DNA of 64,000 bases from positions 10,396,186 through 10,460,185 of the forward strand of contig NC_034009.1 in assembly GCF_000346465.2 (NCBI RefSeq), given 5' to 3'. Position 1 is the first letter of the stretch. Each line of letters opens with the position of its first letter. Below, one piece after another: positions 11,075 to 21,340 of the stretch. The DNA is from Prunus persica. Lineage: Eukaryota; Streptophyta; Magnoliopsida; Rosales; Rosaceae. Under the pieces are notes generated by a model. It was not told the DNA's origin and did not search any database. It saw nothing but the letters and a program-made list of their open reading frames with translations. Made by a program: the position numbers and the translations under genes.

Positions 11075-14000
11075 TCAATAATTGCCCTGTTTAATAATTT
11101 GGAAAACAAACTCTGCCCATTCATTCCGGACTTCATCAATGGCTTCTTGGGGGTATGAAGCTTCCTGGTTTCCCTTGGCATACTGCATAAACAATGACTA
11201 TTAGGGTTTATAAATAAAAAGAAATTCAATCACAGACGACGATATTTTTCATAACCGACGTAGTATATCCATTCAACGACGTTAATTTTACATGACCGTC
11301 GTTGATAATACAAAAAACGACGTGAAATGTATGAAGGTAATTTCTTCTTACCTTATTCTCAAACCCCAAGGAAGGATCCATGATGATGTCCCTCATGAAG
11401 CGCATCACATAATACCCGCATTCGACATTGCTGGGTTGCTTTGGTGTGCCTGAGAGAGTTTTTCAAATTACATTTTTACGTCCTGCTCGGCCTATGTGGG
11501 TATTATATATTTTTATAGCACTGTTCACGATGTTTTTGGCCTCTTCATCGACCACACGATTTCCTGGCAGAGGATCCAGAAAATAGACGGTTTCTCTCTT
11601 TGCTCTTACAATCAGCAAGATCCAATGACGGCTGCACAAAATTAATATAAAAACGACGGTTATTTACAAAAACAACGTATTATAGTATTTCACATGACGA
11701 AATAAAGTAGATAACGACGACATTATATATTTATCACGACGACAAATAAATACCGACGTGGTTAGTAGTTTCAAACGACTAAATAAAATAAAACACCGAC
11801 GTGGTTAGTTTATAAGCTGTCATTTATTGAAAATCATAAAAACAAAATCCTAAGGAGACTAACCCTGGATTGTAAGGCATCATGAAAAGCTGTTCACCGT
11901 CTGTCTTCTGAAGTCGAGCTGCTACCAGTCGTGATCTTTCAGTTATTGTGCCAGAGTTGGCACTAACTGTAGCAGGGTCAATAAAGCCAACCATGCTGCA
12001 CATATTGGCTTTTTTCAAAACATCGTGTAAGTACCTAAATACATAAAATAATATAAACAAGTCAGCAAAAACAAACACGACGGTTATGTATAAAAAAACG
12101 ACGTATTATAATATTTCACACGACGTACTGAAATAGATAAGGACGTTATAATATATTTATCACGACGGTAGTTAGTTAAGACGACGTGGTTAGTTAAACC
12201 AACGAGTTATTATCTTAGAAGTACAAACCTCATATATACAGCCAATACAGTAGCTCCAATTTCTTCCATGCCTGCAAATTGTGTAATATCTTCAGGCAGG
12301 AGGAAGGTATCGCGCTCACCACCAAACACCTCCTTATCAATTGTAAATTGGAGTGTCTTATCCTCAGGCAGGAGTGTCGTTTCCACAAAACGACAAAGGG
12401 TTTTTAAAGAAGATGGCGCCTCCATATTTGAATAAGCACCAACTTCAATAACCTGTTTAAAGAAATAAAAAAAATGACGTGGTAATTCAATAAAGACGAC
12501 GGTTTAAGGAATAAAACGTCGTCTTAAAAATATTTAAATGACGGTAAAAAACTGTCGTGGTAATTCAATAAAGACGACGGTTTTATGAATAAAGCGTCGT
12601 CTGAAACCATTTAAACGACGGTGCAAAAACCGTCGTTTAAATATTTTATTACGTCTTAAAAAAAGTCCGCCGTCTAAGTTTTAAACAAACGACGGATTAA
12701 ATAAAAATATCGACGTCTGAAATTTTGAAAAACAAATAAAAAAGGCAAAGTTATGTGAACATACCTTGTCGTCATGCTTTTCTTCATCTTCTTTCTCCTT
12801 TTCTTCTTCCTTCTCTTCATCTCTTTTTTCTTCTTCCTTCTCTTCATCTGGCTGATGTTTCCCCATTTTGGCAGTATCATCCTCCAAATGTAGGGATCTC
12901 ACATCACCTCCAGAGCAGCTAGCTTTGTCAGACATTGGATTTTTGGGGCTTTGGCTAATTCTTGGTTTAAGCATGCTTGGATCAAAATTGGGAATTAATT
13001 GGGAAAGCTGACTCAGGAAATGCTCCCTCTCAGCCTCTACCAATTGTTTTGTCCTAGCCTCCATCCTTAAGGCCTCTTCCCTTGCCTTAGCCTCCATCTT
13101 TTTAGTCTCTTCTTGAAGGAGAACTCTTAAACTGTCCTTCAAACGGTCGTCAAAGCTCACCCTCTGTGGTTTGGGCAAATTGAAATATTGCCTTGGGGAA
13201 ACACCAGCACCAACTCCCCTCAGTCTGCCTGGATGCTCGGGGCCCAAAGCCATGGTCAGCACATCATTGCTGCCATCTACTCTGACTTTGCCTTCCGAGA
13301 CTTGTTTCTGCAATTCATCCTAAAAAAAGATAAACAAAAAAACACACGACGGTTATTTATGTACAAACGACGTATTATATAATTTCACACGACGTAATAA
13401 CGTATAAACCGACGTTATTATAACTTATCACGACGGTAGTTATACCGACGTGGTTATTTATTTAAAACGACGAAATGAATAAACAACCGACGTCTTATGC
13501 TATAATTAAAGATAACAGAGTAGTGATTCCTATTTAGACCGTTAACGACGTTTTTAAAAAAGTTTCGACGTGGTAATATCATTCACACGACGCGAAAATG
13601 AACCACCGACGTCTTATGCTATAATTACAGAAAACATAGTAGTGATTCCTATTTAGACCTTTAACGACGTTTTAAAAAACTTTTCGACGTGGTAATATCA
13701 TTCACACGACGAAAAATATAACATACGACGTAATAAGAATAATTCACAGTTTAATAAAAATTTAAAACAGAGTGATAGTAGGCTTACAATTAATTTTGCT
13801 TTCTCTGCCACCTTTGGATCAGGGATGTTACCATGTTTGTCCTGTCTAGCTCTCTTCCATAAGGTAGATCGATCAATTTCTACCCCAGGCATGGTTTCCT
13901 CCAATTGATCCTCCAATCCAGCATATCCTTTTCGAGACAATCGATGATTGTACTCGAGTTTCTCCCTAATCTGTGCATGTTGAGAATGCACAGACTCAAA

Positions 14001-14597
14001 ATCTTTGGATAGCCTTGAAGCTACAAAGGCATCCCATTGTGCTTTCTCTATGAATTTATATGTTTCAGGGGGTTGGCTTAATTTCTCCCTGTCATTGGTG
14101 TATGGAAGGATATAATGCCTTGTTAGTGTAGACTTGAAATCCTTCCATTTCTTGGAAGCAGAAGCTAAAACAGAGGTCTTGCCCCCTTGGCCTACGACAA
14201 AAGCCATGTCAACTGCTTCCCAAATCTGCTCCTTTATATCCTTGGGGATTTGGGACCATTTCTTGTCCACAAGTGGGATCCTGGAGCGTGCCAAGACACC
14301 AATATACGACTGCATCTCAATATGTGCTTGGCCAACACCTTTCCCCCTTTTATTGTACTCAACAATTGGCCTCAGTTTCTGAAGCTTTCTCTTCACAACA
14401 CGAGGCATTGTGCTCATACCTCGACCAGTCTTTGAATCATCTGAGATTGTTGTCTGGCTGGTTTGTTCTGTCTCAGCAGATGATGAAGCAAACTTCATCT
14501 TCTTCGAAGACTTCATCTCCTTCGAAGACTTGTCTTGAGGAGCTACCATTCCAAGCTTCTTGGAGCCAGAATCCTTAGTTTGTTGTTGAGAAACCAT
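11075..14597 (-). pseudogene. CACTA-1 gene A: DNA-binding-like protein with C-terminal Ulp1/C48 peptidase, one nonsense codon
   Basis: Six minus-strand exons: 13788-14597, 12765-13319, 12229-12452, 11864-12034, 11352-11631 and 11075-11182. Together they make 2148 nt, an unbroken frame multiple. The N-terminus (MVSQQQ...) is followed by a region with W..IP..IKEQIWE, KKWKDFK, WDAFVASRLS and NHRLSRKGYAGLE, typical of plant transposon proteins that accompany CACTA transposases. Next is a highly charged E/K stretch. The C-terminal part has the C48 cysteine peptidase elements: RHWILLIV (His), FLDPLPG (Asp) and NVECGYYVMRFM (Cys). A TGA at 11463-11465 replaces the Trp codon seen in CACTA-2, between the Asp and Cys motifs. 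Function in transposition is inferred. Confidence 0.82.
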
Positions 14598-15256
14598 TTT
14601 AACAGACAAAACTGCAAGTGAAAATATTTCAGGAAAACATTAAGAACACAAACGACGGTATTAAAAAAATACGACGTATGATATGATTTTAGACGACGCA
14701 ATGAAATAATCTCAGACGTAATAAATGTTTAAAACCAATATTTATATAACGTCGTGGTATATATGTTCACACGACGTCAATAGTAATACACCATCGTGGT
14801 AAACTATTATTTATATAACGTCGTGGTATTTATGTTCATACGACGTCAATAGTAATACACCGTCGTGGTATTAACATTCACACGACGTAAAATAATAAGA
14901 TATTTTGTCGTCTATATTAGATACCAACCCTAGTTTCTTTTTCTTTATATTTTATCAAATAAGGGAAAAACAAAAACCATTGTTCAGCGAAATCAAACCT
15001 GCAATTAAACAAGCATATAAAAAAATACTATTATTTTAAAAACAACTTTGTCAATTTTCAGACGACGCTATGATTTTGGCCAGAAAAAAGGTAAAAGATT
15101 TTTCAAACAAAAAACGTATGAGCATGCAAACAGTAACCAAATAGTGAAATGAAAGCTTACCTTTTGCGTGCAATGAAAGCAAGAGGAGATGATCGATGTT
15201 TAGTTCAGAGACGACGAGAGACGAGAGAGACGATGAGACTTCTTGACAGTGCTCTG

Positions 15257-15605
15257 ANNNNNNNNNNNNNNNNNNNNNNNNNNNNNNNNNNNNNNNNNNN
15301 NNNNNNNNNNNNNNNNNNNNNNNNNNNNNNNNNNNNNNNNNNNNNNNNNNNNNNNNNNNNNNNNNNNNNNNNNNNNNNNNNNNNNNNNNNNNNNNNNNNN
15401 NNNNNNNNNNNNNNNNNNNNNNNNNNNNNNNNNNNNNNNNNNNNNNNNNNNNNNNNNNNNNNNNNNNNNNNNNNNNNNNNNNNNNNNNNNNNNNNNNNNN
15501 NNNNNNNNNNNNNNNNNNNNNNNNNNNNNNNNNNNNNNNNNNNNNNNNNNNNNNNNNNNNNNNNNNNNNNNNNNNNNNNNNNNNNNNNNNNNNNNNNNNN
15601 NNNNN
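15257..15605. other. Assembly gap (349 N) inside CACTA-1
   Basis: A run of N replaces sequence upstream of gene A. By comparison with CACTA-2, where the matching interval is about 33235-33960, the real missing DNA may be longer than the run of N. Any reading frame drawn across it is meaningless. Confidence 0.97.
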
Positions 15606-15765
15606 CGTTGATTTTACAATTTAAACGGCGGTTTTTTTGGTTAAGGACCGGCCGGTTGGTTTTAAAAAATTTTATTCTATAAATTTGTCGCTTTCATTCA
15701 TTTTCCGGTTTACATTTAAGGTTCCCAAGTTCTTCCTCTCTCAGTCTCTCATGTCTCAAAGACAA

Positions 15766-16190
15766 TAATTTGGGATGTTTTCTCAAAGAGAAATTGAGCT
15801 TTACTCGCATCAAATATATGTCCACAAGAAGAAGCTTGTCAACTAGCCTTCTCACTTTCCTTGATCAAGCCTGATAGGACACTTAGTGCTTCTGAATACT
15901 CCTTGCTTTCCATCAAAAGAGATGCAAGCCTGGCCTCCACTCGCTGTCGAAGGAAAGTTCGCTTCTCAGGGAAATCTGAAGATCAGATGTGCCTGATCCT
16001 CTGCTTGATTTTCTTGCCTAAGAAGATCCGTCGGATTTATTGTGATAGCCTCTTCCTTTATCCGTAGAGCTTCAGAAGAAGAAGATGGGTTTCAAGAATG
16101 CGATAAAGAATAGAAATGGCTTCAGATGGCCTCTAAAGCATGAGCAATTGAATCAGTAGTTTCTGGGAGATATGATGAAGACATTGTCAA
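15766..16190 (-). pseudogene. Captured fragment of the 26S proteasome subunit gene RPN6 (CACTA-1 copy)
   Basis: Minus-strand reading from an ATG at 16182-16184 gives an N-terminus like MSSSYLPETTDSIAHALEA, then SSSSEALRIKEEAI. After an internal deletion comes a GTSDLQISL remnant, then EKRTFLRQRVEARLASLLM, KEYSEALSVLSGLIKE and KLLLVD. These match plant RPN6 (PSMD11 homologue), a lid subunit of the 26S proteasome, in order but with the middle missing and several frame breaks. One is an extra A in the codon run after GLIKE relative to CACTA-2. It lies upstream of gene A, in the same orientation. It cannot encode a working RPN6. The identification rests on my memory of the family. Confidence 0.85.
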
Positions 16191-16199
16191 TGCTTTGAA

Positions 16200-17271
16200 C
16201 TACACAAGTCCTGCAGAAAGATATGTTAAAGAAACTGAAACAACGGCGGTTTTCTGTTCTACCGTCGTCTTTTCTCGTCGTCTATATTAAGTTAAGATGG
16301 CGGTAGATTTATAATTACCGACGTAGATTATTTTGTAAAACGTCGTTAAGTGTACTACAACCGACGTGGATTTTAATTTTAAATTATAAATAGAGTTTTT
16401 TTTCCCGTATTCTTTCAGTTTTAGTTTTCAATTCCAAAGCGTGATAAATAGATTTTTCTTTCCCGAGGAAATTTAAAATGAGGGAAATTAATGTTCTAGA
16501 ATTTGTAAACTAACACGACGTAATATTTGCAAATCTGTGTCATCTGTTAAGATTATGATGTGGAACAGAGTTCCATCTGGTAAGATTTCGTAACCCTTGG
16601 GATCTCAGACAAAACTGATTATGTCGGCGGTGTTCTATATAAACCGTCGTGGTTATTTCAATTCTTGTCATTAAGTAGATCTACCGACGTAGGATAAGAA
16701 AATCAAAGAAAAAAATTGTTAACAAAAATTCTTATTAAGACGACCGTTAAAATTAAAGGTACGACGTATAAAATGAATAAATACGACGATAAATTTTATT
16801 GTACGATTTAAAGATAACGTCGTAGAACTATACGAGAATGACGTCGATATATTTATATTTTCCGTCGTTGTAAATTAATTTAATACGGCGATATTTTGTA
16901 TTTTAAAGCCGTGGATTTGTTTGTAATTATACGGCGTCTTATACGAAAACCTCGTCGTGTTATTTTATGAGTAAAAACGGCAGTTTTTATTGAAATCGTC
17001 GTCTTTACTTTCTACGTCGGTCGATTCATAACTTCTGCCGTTCTTTGTTGGCATTGATTTTACACTGCGGAAATCTGTTTCAAATAGACGTCGGTTGTTT
17101 AATTATGTACGTCGTTGTTTTTGAACAGCCATTTGAAACTCCATTTTTTAGTTGTCTAAGGTTGTATTACACGACGGTGTTTTTAGAACCGTCGTCTTTT
17201 TATAAACCACGACGGTTTTCACTTAGACCGTCGTTATTTTCTGGTCGTCTTTTTCACTTTTTGTAGTAGTG
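16200..17271. repeat. CACTA-1 right subterminal repeat region
   Basis: ACGACGG/CCGTCGT and GACGTCGG motifs recur to the right terminus; the last 100 bp contain paired arms such as GACGGTGTTTTT and ACCGTCGTC. An interior A/T-rich part (16380-16620) is nearly motif-free. The mirrored region in CACTA-2 is 31566-32640. No gene is visible. Confidence 0.75.
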
Positions 17272-17527
17272 TAATGCCCATGGGTGGACCTACAATAGGA
17301 ACAAGATCTGAATTGCAGGAGAAAGTGTTGCCTTCCTCCAGGATGAACCGTCCTTCATTTTCTTTATAATCAACAAAACACTTGCGCAGATTTGGAAGCT
17401 CACACCTAGGTGGAAGTTCCAAGCATACAGCAGAAGATTGCCCAATGCAGCATGAAGGAGTGAAATCAACTTCTCGAACCCAGCGATTTTGAGAATCTTT
17501 CTTGAAAATCCGAGGGGCACCAAGTAA
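17272..17527 (-). pseudogene. RDR1: RDR1 exon 2, 5' end (copy A)
   Basis: The exon starts after a GCTAG acceptor (17528-17530) with LLGAPRIFKKDSQNRWVRE, then DFTPSCCIGQSSAVCLELP and DLVPIVGPPMG, the middle of the RDR1 N-terminal half. It then runs straight into the CACTA-1 terminus at 17271. The intron to exon 1 (17528-17972) is 445 bp. Continuation of the same exon is found at 4133 and below. Confidence 0.88.
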
Positions 17528-17972
17528 CTAGCAAGAGGAAGAAAAAAGGAGGAGCAAAATGTTAGTCCTTTCACCCAATTCCACACATAATATAATAATT
17601 CTGCCGTCCTATAAGGAATAGGACAGTTTGTTTCAACAGCATTCGAATTCTCTGCGTCGAAACAATGAAGTCATAATGTTTCAGCAATTGACATGAGATC
17701 AGATAATCATGCGGGAACTAGTGAATGCAAGACAATCTTACTCAAATATCTACTGGAATTGGTAAAAGCCACGGCTTCTACCTCAATGATAAAAATGATG
17801 ATAGGATAACTTTCATGCTTCTTGATGTGGGAACGAACAGGGTTGAATTAAGTTTACATATTAATCAACTTACGAACGTTGATCACTAGCTAAATTTAGA
17901 ATTTACTATTTTTGTATTTCATAGCAAAATGTAAAGTAATGAGTCACAAATCTTGTAGTTTAACTGGCAAAC

Positions 17973-18473
17973 CTGGATTAGAAGAAACTTTGGAAATTGG
18001 CCCCGTGGATGATTTAGCTCAATCTGGCTAATACTTTCAGGGGAGATCTCTAGCTTGTATTCAACATCATCAAAAGAAAACAATAGGTAGATATTCTTAA
18101 ATGCCGTCCCGAATTTCACTGAAACATCCGATGTTGTCCAAAGCACAGAAAAGTGTTCCTCGGAAGTCAGGAAGCCCGAGTGCAGCTTTATAAGTTCCAT
18201 GTTATGTTCAAAGTTTTCAAGCTTCTGCTTTCTAGCTTTCAGATAAGAATCCCCGTACCACAGACGTCGATCATCGGCTAATGGAATTATCACGTCAGCA
18301 TATTCTGCATGTGTGAATTCAACTATGGCAGATGCTCTTGATTTAACATCTTTAGGCGGAAGAATCTGTACATCAGAAACAGTTGCTTTCCCAGTATATT
18401 CCTCAAGAAATTCTGTCACCGCTTCTGGAGACTCAATGGAGGGGAATCCATGCAACCGAATTGTCTTGACCAT
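17973..18473 (-). pseudogene. RDR1: RDR1 exon 1 (copy A)
   Basis: The ATG at 18471-18473 opens MVKTIRLHGFPSIESPEAV, an RRM-like fold expected for the RDR1 N-terminus, then IVEFTHAEYADVIIPLADD and VKFGTAFKNIYLLFSFDDV, ending ..KFLLIQ at a CAG|GTTTGC donor. An in-frame upstream start at 18515 is possible, but the chosen ATG fits the family's MGKTIQ-type start. This exon itself is open. Its 5' flank is homologous to that of copy B and lies only about 170 bp from copy B's truncated exon 2. Confidence 0.85.
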
Positions 18474-18639
18474 GTTGGTACTGTTGATGGCAGCATCTGC
18501 TGTTTCAGAGTACAAGTTGAAATTAATGACTCAGAACTCATTACAACTTCTTTATGCATAAACTTCAAAAGAAAAGACTATAATAACTAGTGAAAGTCGG
18601 AAGGTTGCAACCAACTGTCCGAATTTAAAAACAGTGCTG

Positions 18640-19497
18640 ACAAGATCTGGATTACAGGACAAAATATTACCTCTCTCCAGAACGAATGGTCCGTCGTGTT
18701 CTTTATAATGAATAAAACTTTTGCGTAGATTTGGAAGCTCGCACCCAGGTAGAAGCTCCAAACATACAGCAGAAGATTGTCCAATGCAGCATGAAGGAGT
18801 AAAACCAACTCCTCGAACCCACTGTCCGGAAGCTTTCTTGAGAAGCCGAGGGGCACCAAGTAACTAGAAAGATAAAAAATATTAGCAATTGGTAAATATG
18901 ACCAACCTTTAGTAGAACTTAAAACAGTTATCCACGTTTTTTTTCATTTAATTTAAATTATGTTGGGCAAACCTGGATGAGAAGAAACTTTGTAAGTTGA
19001 CCGTGTGGACGACGTAGCTCAATCTGGCTATCATTTTCAAGCGTGATCTCAAGCTTGTAATCAACCGAAGCATAAGAGAAAAACAAGTAGATGTTCTTAA
19101 GTCCCACCCCAAATTTCACCAAAACATCCGATCTTTCCCAAAGCACAGAAAACTGTTCCTCAGAAATCTTGCATCCCAAGTGAAGTCGTACAAGTTCCAT
19201 GCGGTGCTGAAAGATTTCTGAGTCGGGCACGATGCCAAACCTCGATTTTTTAGCTATCAGATAAGACTCATTGTACCACAGGATCCGATGATCGGCTAAT
19301 GCAATTATCATATCAGCAAATTCTGCATGTGTGAACCGAACAATGGCAAATGTTCTTGACTTTCCATCTTTGGGAGGAAAAAGCTTTACATCATGAACAG
19401 TTCCTTTTCCGGTATATGCCTCCAGAAATTCTGTCACTGCTGCTGGAGACTCCATGTCCATGGAGGAAAATCCATTCAACCAAATTGTGTTATCCAT
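18640..19497 (-). pseudogene. Tandem partial duplicate of RDR1 exons 1-2 (copy B)
   Basis: Exon 1B (18973-19497) starts MDNTIWLNGFSSMDMESPA and ends ..KFLLIQ at the same CAG|GTTTGC donor as copy A. Exon 2B (18640-18863) reads LLGAPRLLKKASGQWVRG, FTPSCCIGQSSAVCLELLPG, IHYKEHDGPFVLE and NPDLVSTV, then loses homology where copy A continues PIVGPPMG. The intron is only 109 bp. The two copies are offset by about 1024 bp and differ at many residues, so the duplication is not recent. Copy B has no catalytic region downstream of its own. Whether it is spliced into copy A exons cannot be seen. Confidence 0.85.
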
Positions 19498-19753
19498 GAT
19501 GACGGCAACTGCTGCAGTTTCAGTGTACAATTTCGTGTTAATATATAATAGTAGAAACTAGAAAGAAATCTGAAACCCGTTAAATAACAGAGCTCAAGAA
19601 AAGAAGTAAAAAGAATGCAAACATAAGTCAAGCCTTGCAAGCATGGTCCTCACATTTCAATTTTCAACCAAATGCAAACGAGAAAAAAAAAAGTCCTTGA
19701 ATTTTTGGTACGTAGGCCAACTGTGCTCTGTAAGAAACAAAGCTCATGAACCC

Positions 19754-19765
19754 TATATATATATA
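19754..19765 (-). promoter_or_regulatory. Candidate TATA box of the RDR1 locus
   Basis: TATATATATATA lies 257 bp upstream of the copy B start codon on the minus strand. No comparable TATA element is seen in the short spacer upstream of copy A, so any transcription of the locus probably starts here. Confidence 0.45.
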
Positions 19766-19799
19766 GGAAAAAGAAGAGCACACAGAGGTGAGAGACTGG

Positions 19800-20560
19800 A
19801 GGTCAAAATTTAAGTCCATCTCACACTTTGTAAATAACTTGTCATGGAAGTTGTAGCTAGCACGAAAAAAAACAAAACAAAACTTGTCATCGCAGTTTTA
19901 GCAGGGGGAAAAAATAGAGGGGGAGAGAGAAGAATTAAACTTGTCAGCGGGCAGTGGCAACCCGTTGCCATGATGGGGAATCTTTTACTCCTTGATCAGG
20001 AAGGCTAGAAATAGTAATATACAAGTAGAATAGACTCTTTCAATAGAGCATTTGGAGCACTTTCTGAAAGATTGTTCGGAAAGTATTTGGATGGACCCAT
20101 CCATGTGTTCCACCACACACCATCCTTGTTGGGACGGTTTTATAATTGCTTTGGAGTATATACGGACGGACTTAGGATTTTAAAATAGAGTGGGTTAAAT
20201 TTATCTTATGTAAATTTGTTTATTTATTTATTTATTTATTTCACTTAAAGGGAATGTGTGAAGAGGGTTATCAATGAAAGGAAAATTAGCAATAGGCTGT
20301 TTCATAAATATATATATAATTAAAAAGAAATTGGCAGTAGGCTAAAAAAGTAAGAACAAGACAAAAATACTTTTCATTTTAGAGAGAACTTTACATAGAT
20401 ATCATGAAATAGTCAAAGAGAATTGAATTCATTAGTTCGTCTTATCTTCTTTTCCTTGAGTGTATTGTTGGATGAGTTATGAGTCTTGGTTGGATGCGAG
20501 CGTGGCATGATTGTCATTAGTAGGCATAGGTGGGATAAATTAAATTTTGGGCTGATAGAA
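19800..20560. other. Intergenic DNA, no feature recognised
   Basis: AT-rich sequence with short purine tracts and a TTTA tandem repeat near 20219-20240. No convincing frame, RNA gene or transposon end. Confidence 0.5.
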
Positions 20561-20562
20561 TA

Positions 20563-21340
20563 AGGCCATTTCCAGTCATGGGTCATAGGCCAAACGTAAC
20601 CCTAAAATAATGCAAAACTCATCTCCAGCCATGGGCTATAAAAAATTAAAAAAACAAAAAAAAATGGCCAATTTTGGAGGCCACATTTAGCCATTTGGCC
20701 CTCCAACTAAGCCACTTGTAGCCCAGCTATAGCCTAGGCCACATTTAAACTTAGCCTACTTTTTTTTTTTTTGGAGTTTTAAATATATATAAATTTTATA
20801 AAAAAAATTATAAACAATTGATTCTGACTGTTGGGAGGTCAGAACCCTTTGAAATGCATCAAATATTTTTTTTTTCAAAATTGTCATTGTTGGCTTTCTT
20901 TTCTTTTCTTTTTTTTTTTAAAAAAATTTTAAAAAAACTTAAAATATGTCTACAAATACCTCAAAATTTCTTCAAAAATATTCCTACACATTTCTTGCAA
21001 ATTCTATCGCGTTCTCTACTTATTCACAACTTTCCACAATCTTTTTGTTTTTTTGTCAAATACTTTCCACACTCATTTCATTCAAAAATCTTATCAGAAA
21101 TCTTGTTAAATGCTTATCAACGTACACTTGTCATATCTAGAATATTGTCTCTAAATAGTAGTTTAATTAAATTAAACACTACATAGTAATGGAATGTATG
21201 AGTGTTGCACCATAATTTTTCTCAAAATAATAAAATATTTAAGACCCTAAAATATAGCCATATACTATTCTTTAAAAAATTAATATTTTAAAAGGCTAAA
21301 ATTATAGCTCTAGACTATATTCAACCCCATAACTGGAATC
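20563..21340. mobile_element. MITE-like element with imperfect terminal inverted repeats
   Basis: The left end contains CCATTTCCAGTCATGGG and the right end CCCATAACTGGAATCAG, whose reverse complement matches with a few differences. The interior repeats the themes CCAGCCATGGGCTATA and TAGCCATTTGGCCC, is AT-rich and non-coding. This resembles non-autonomous hAT-type elements common in plants. Target duplication is not clear, so both ends are approximate. Confidence 0.5.

Larger units (their letters stand above)
4134..17271 (-). mobile_element. CACTA-1: autonomous-type family-1 CACTA (En/Spm) transposon
   Basis: The element is flanked by the 3-bp target duplication TAA (4131-4133, 17272-17274). 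Its left end reads CACTGCTACAAAAAAGC and the right end, reversed, CACTACTACAAAAAGTG; CACTA transposons share this terminus and 3-bp duplications. It contains a TNP2-type transposase (5746-9096) and gene A with a Ulp1 domain (11075-14597), both on the minus strand, plus a captured RPN6 fragment (15766-16190). The non-coding sequence is filled with ACGACGG/CCGTCGT repeats. The left terminus has one substitution (CACTG). A 349-bp N gap lies at 15257-15605. It is inserted in RDR1 exon 2. Confidence 0.93.
862..18473 (-). pseudogene. RDR1: RNA-dependent RNA polymerase 1 (RDR1), split by two transposable elements
   Basis: RDR1 copies single-stranded RNA into double-stranded RNA for secondary siRNA production in antiviral silencing. 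The minus-strand exons read in RDR1 order: exon 1 (17973-18473, RRM-like N-terminus), exon 2 (17272-17527, 3989-4133 and 2034-3518), exon 3 (1776-1924) and exon 4 (862-1658). The family hallmark DFSDGIGKIS-like segment is present as FSDGIGKISAEFAG, and the catalytic DLDGD lies at 1882-1896. Exon 2 is interrupted by a solo LTR (3519-3988) and a CACTA element (4134-17271), each with a clean target duplication. Removing each insert and one copy of its target duplication rejoins the RDR1 reading frame at the LTR site; the CACTA site also has a 47-bp repeat. Further frame breaks lie near 3075, 1787 and 1291. I infer a pseudogene; homopolymer errors could explain the one near 3075. Confidence 0.9.

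Noticed and set aside
15149..15682. Long open frame across N (also 39614-40006 on both strands)
   Set aside because: Made almost wholly of gap characters.
17045..17266. Conserved small frame in the CACTA end (also 31571-31792)
   Set aside because: Open by chance in low-stop repeat DNA; identical only because the elements are copies; no domain or codon signal.
862..19497. RDR1 as a working gene with the CACTA element acting as a giant intron
   Set aside because: The element is in an exon without evident flanking splice sites, and other frame breaks exist; transcript data would be needed to revive the idea.
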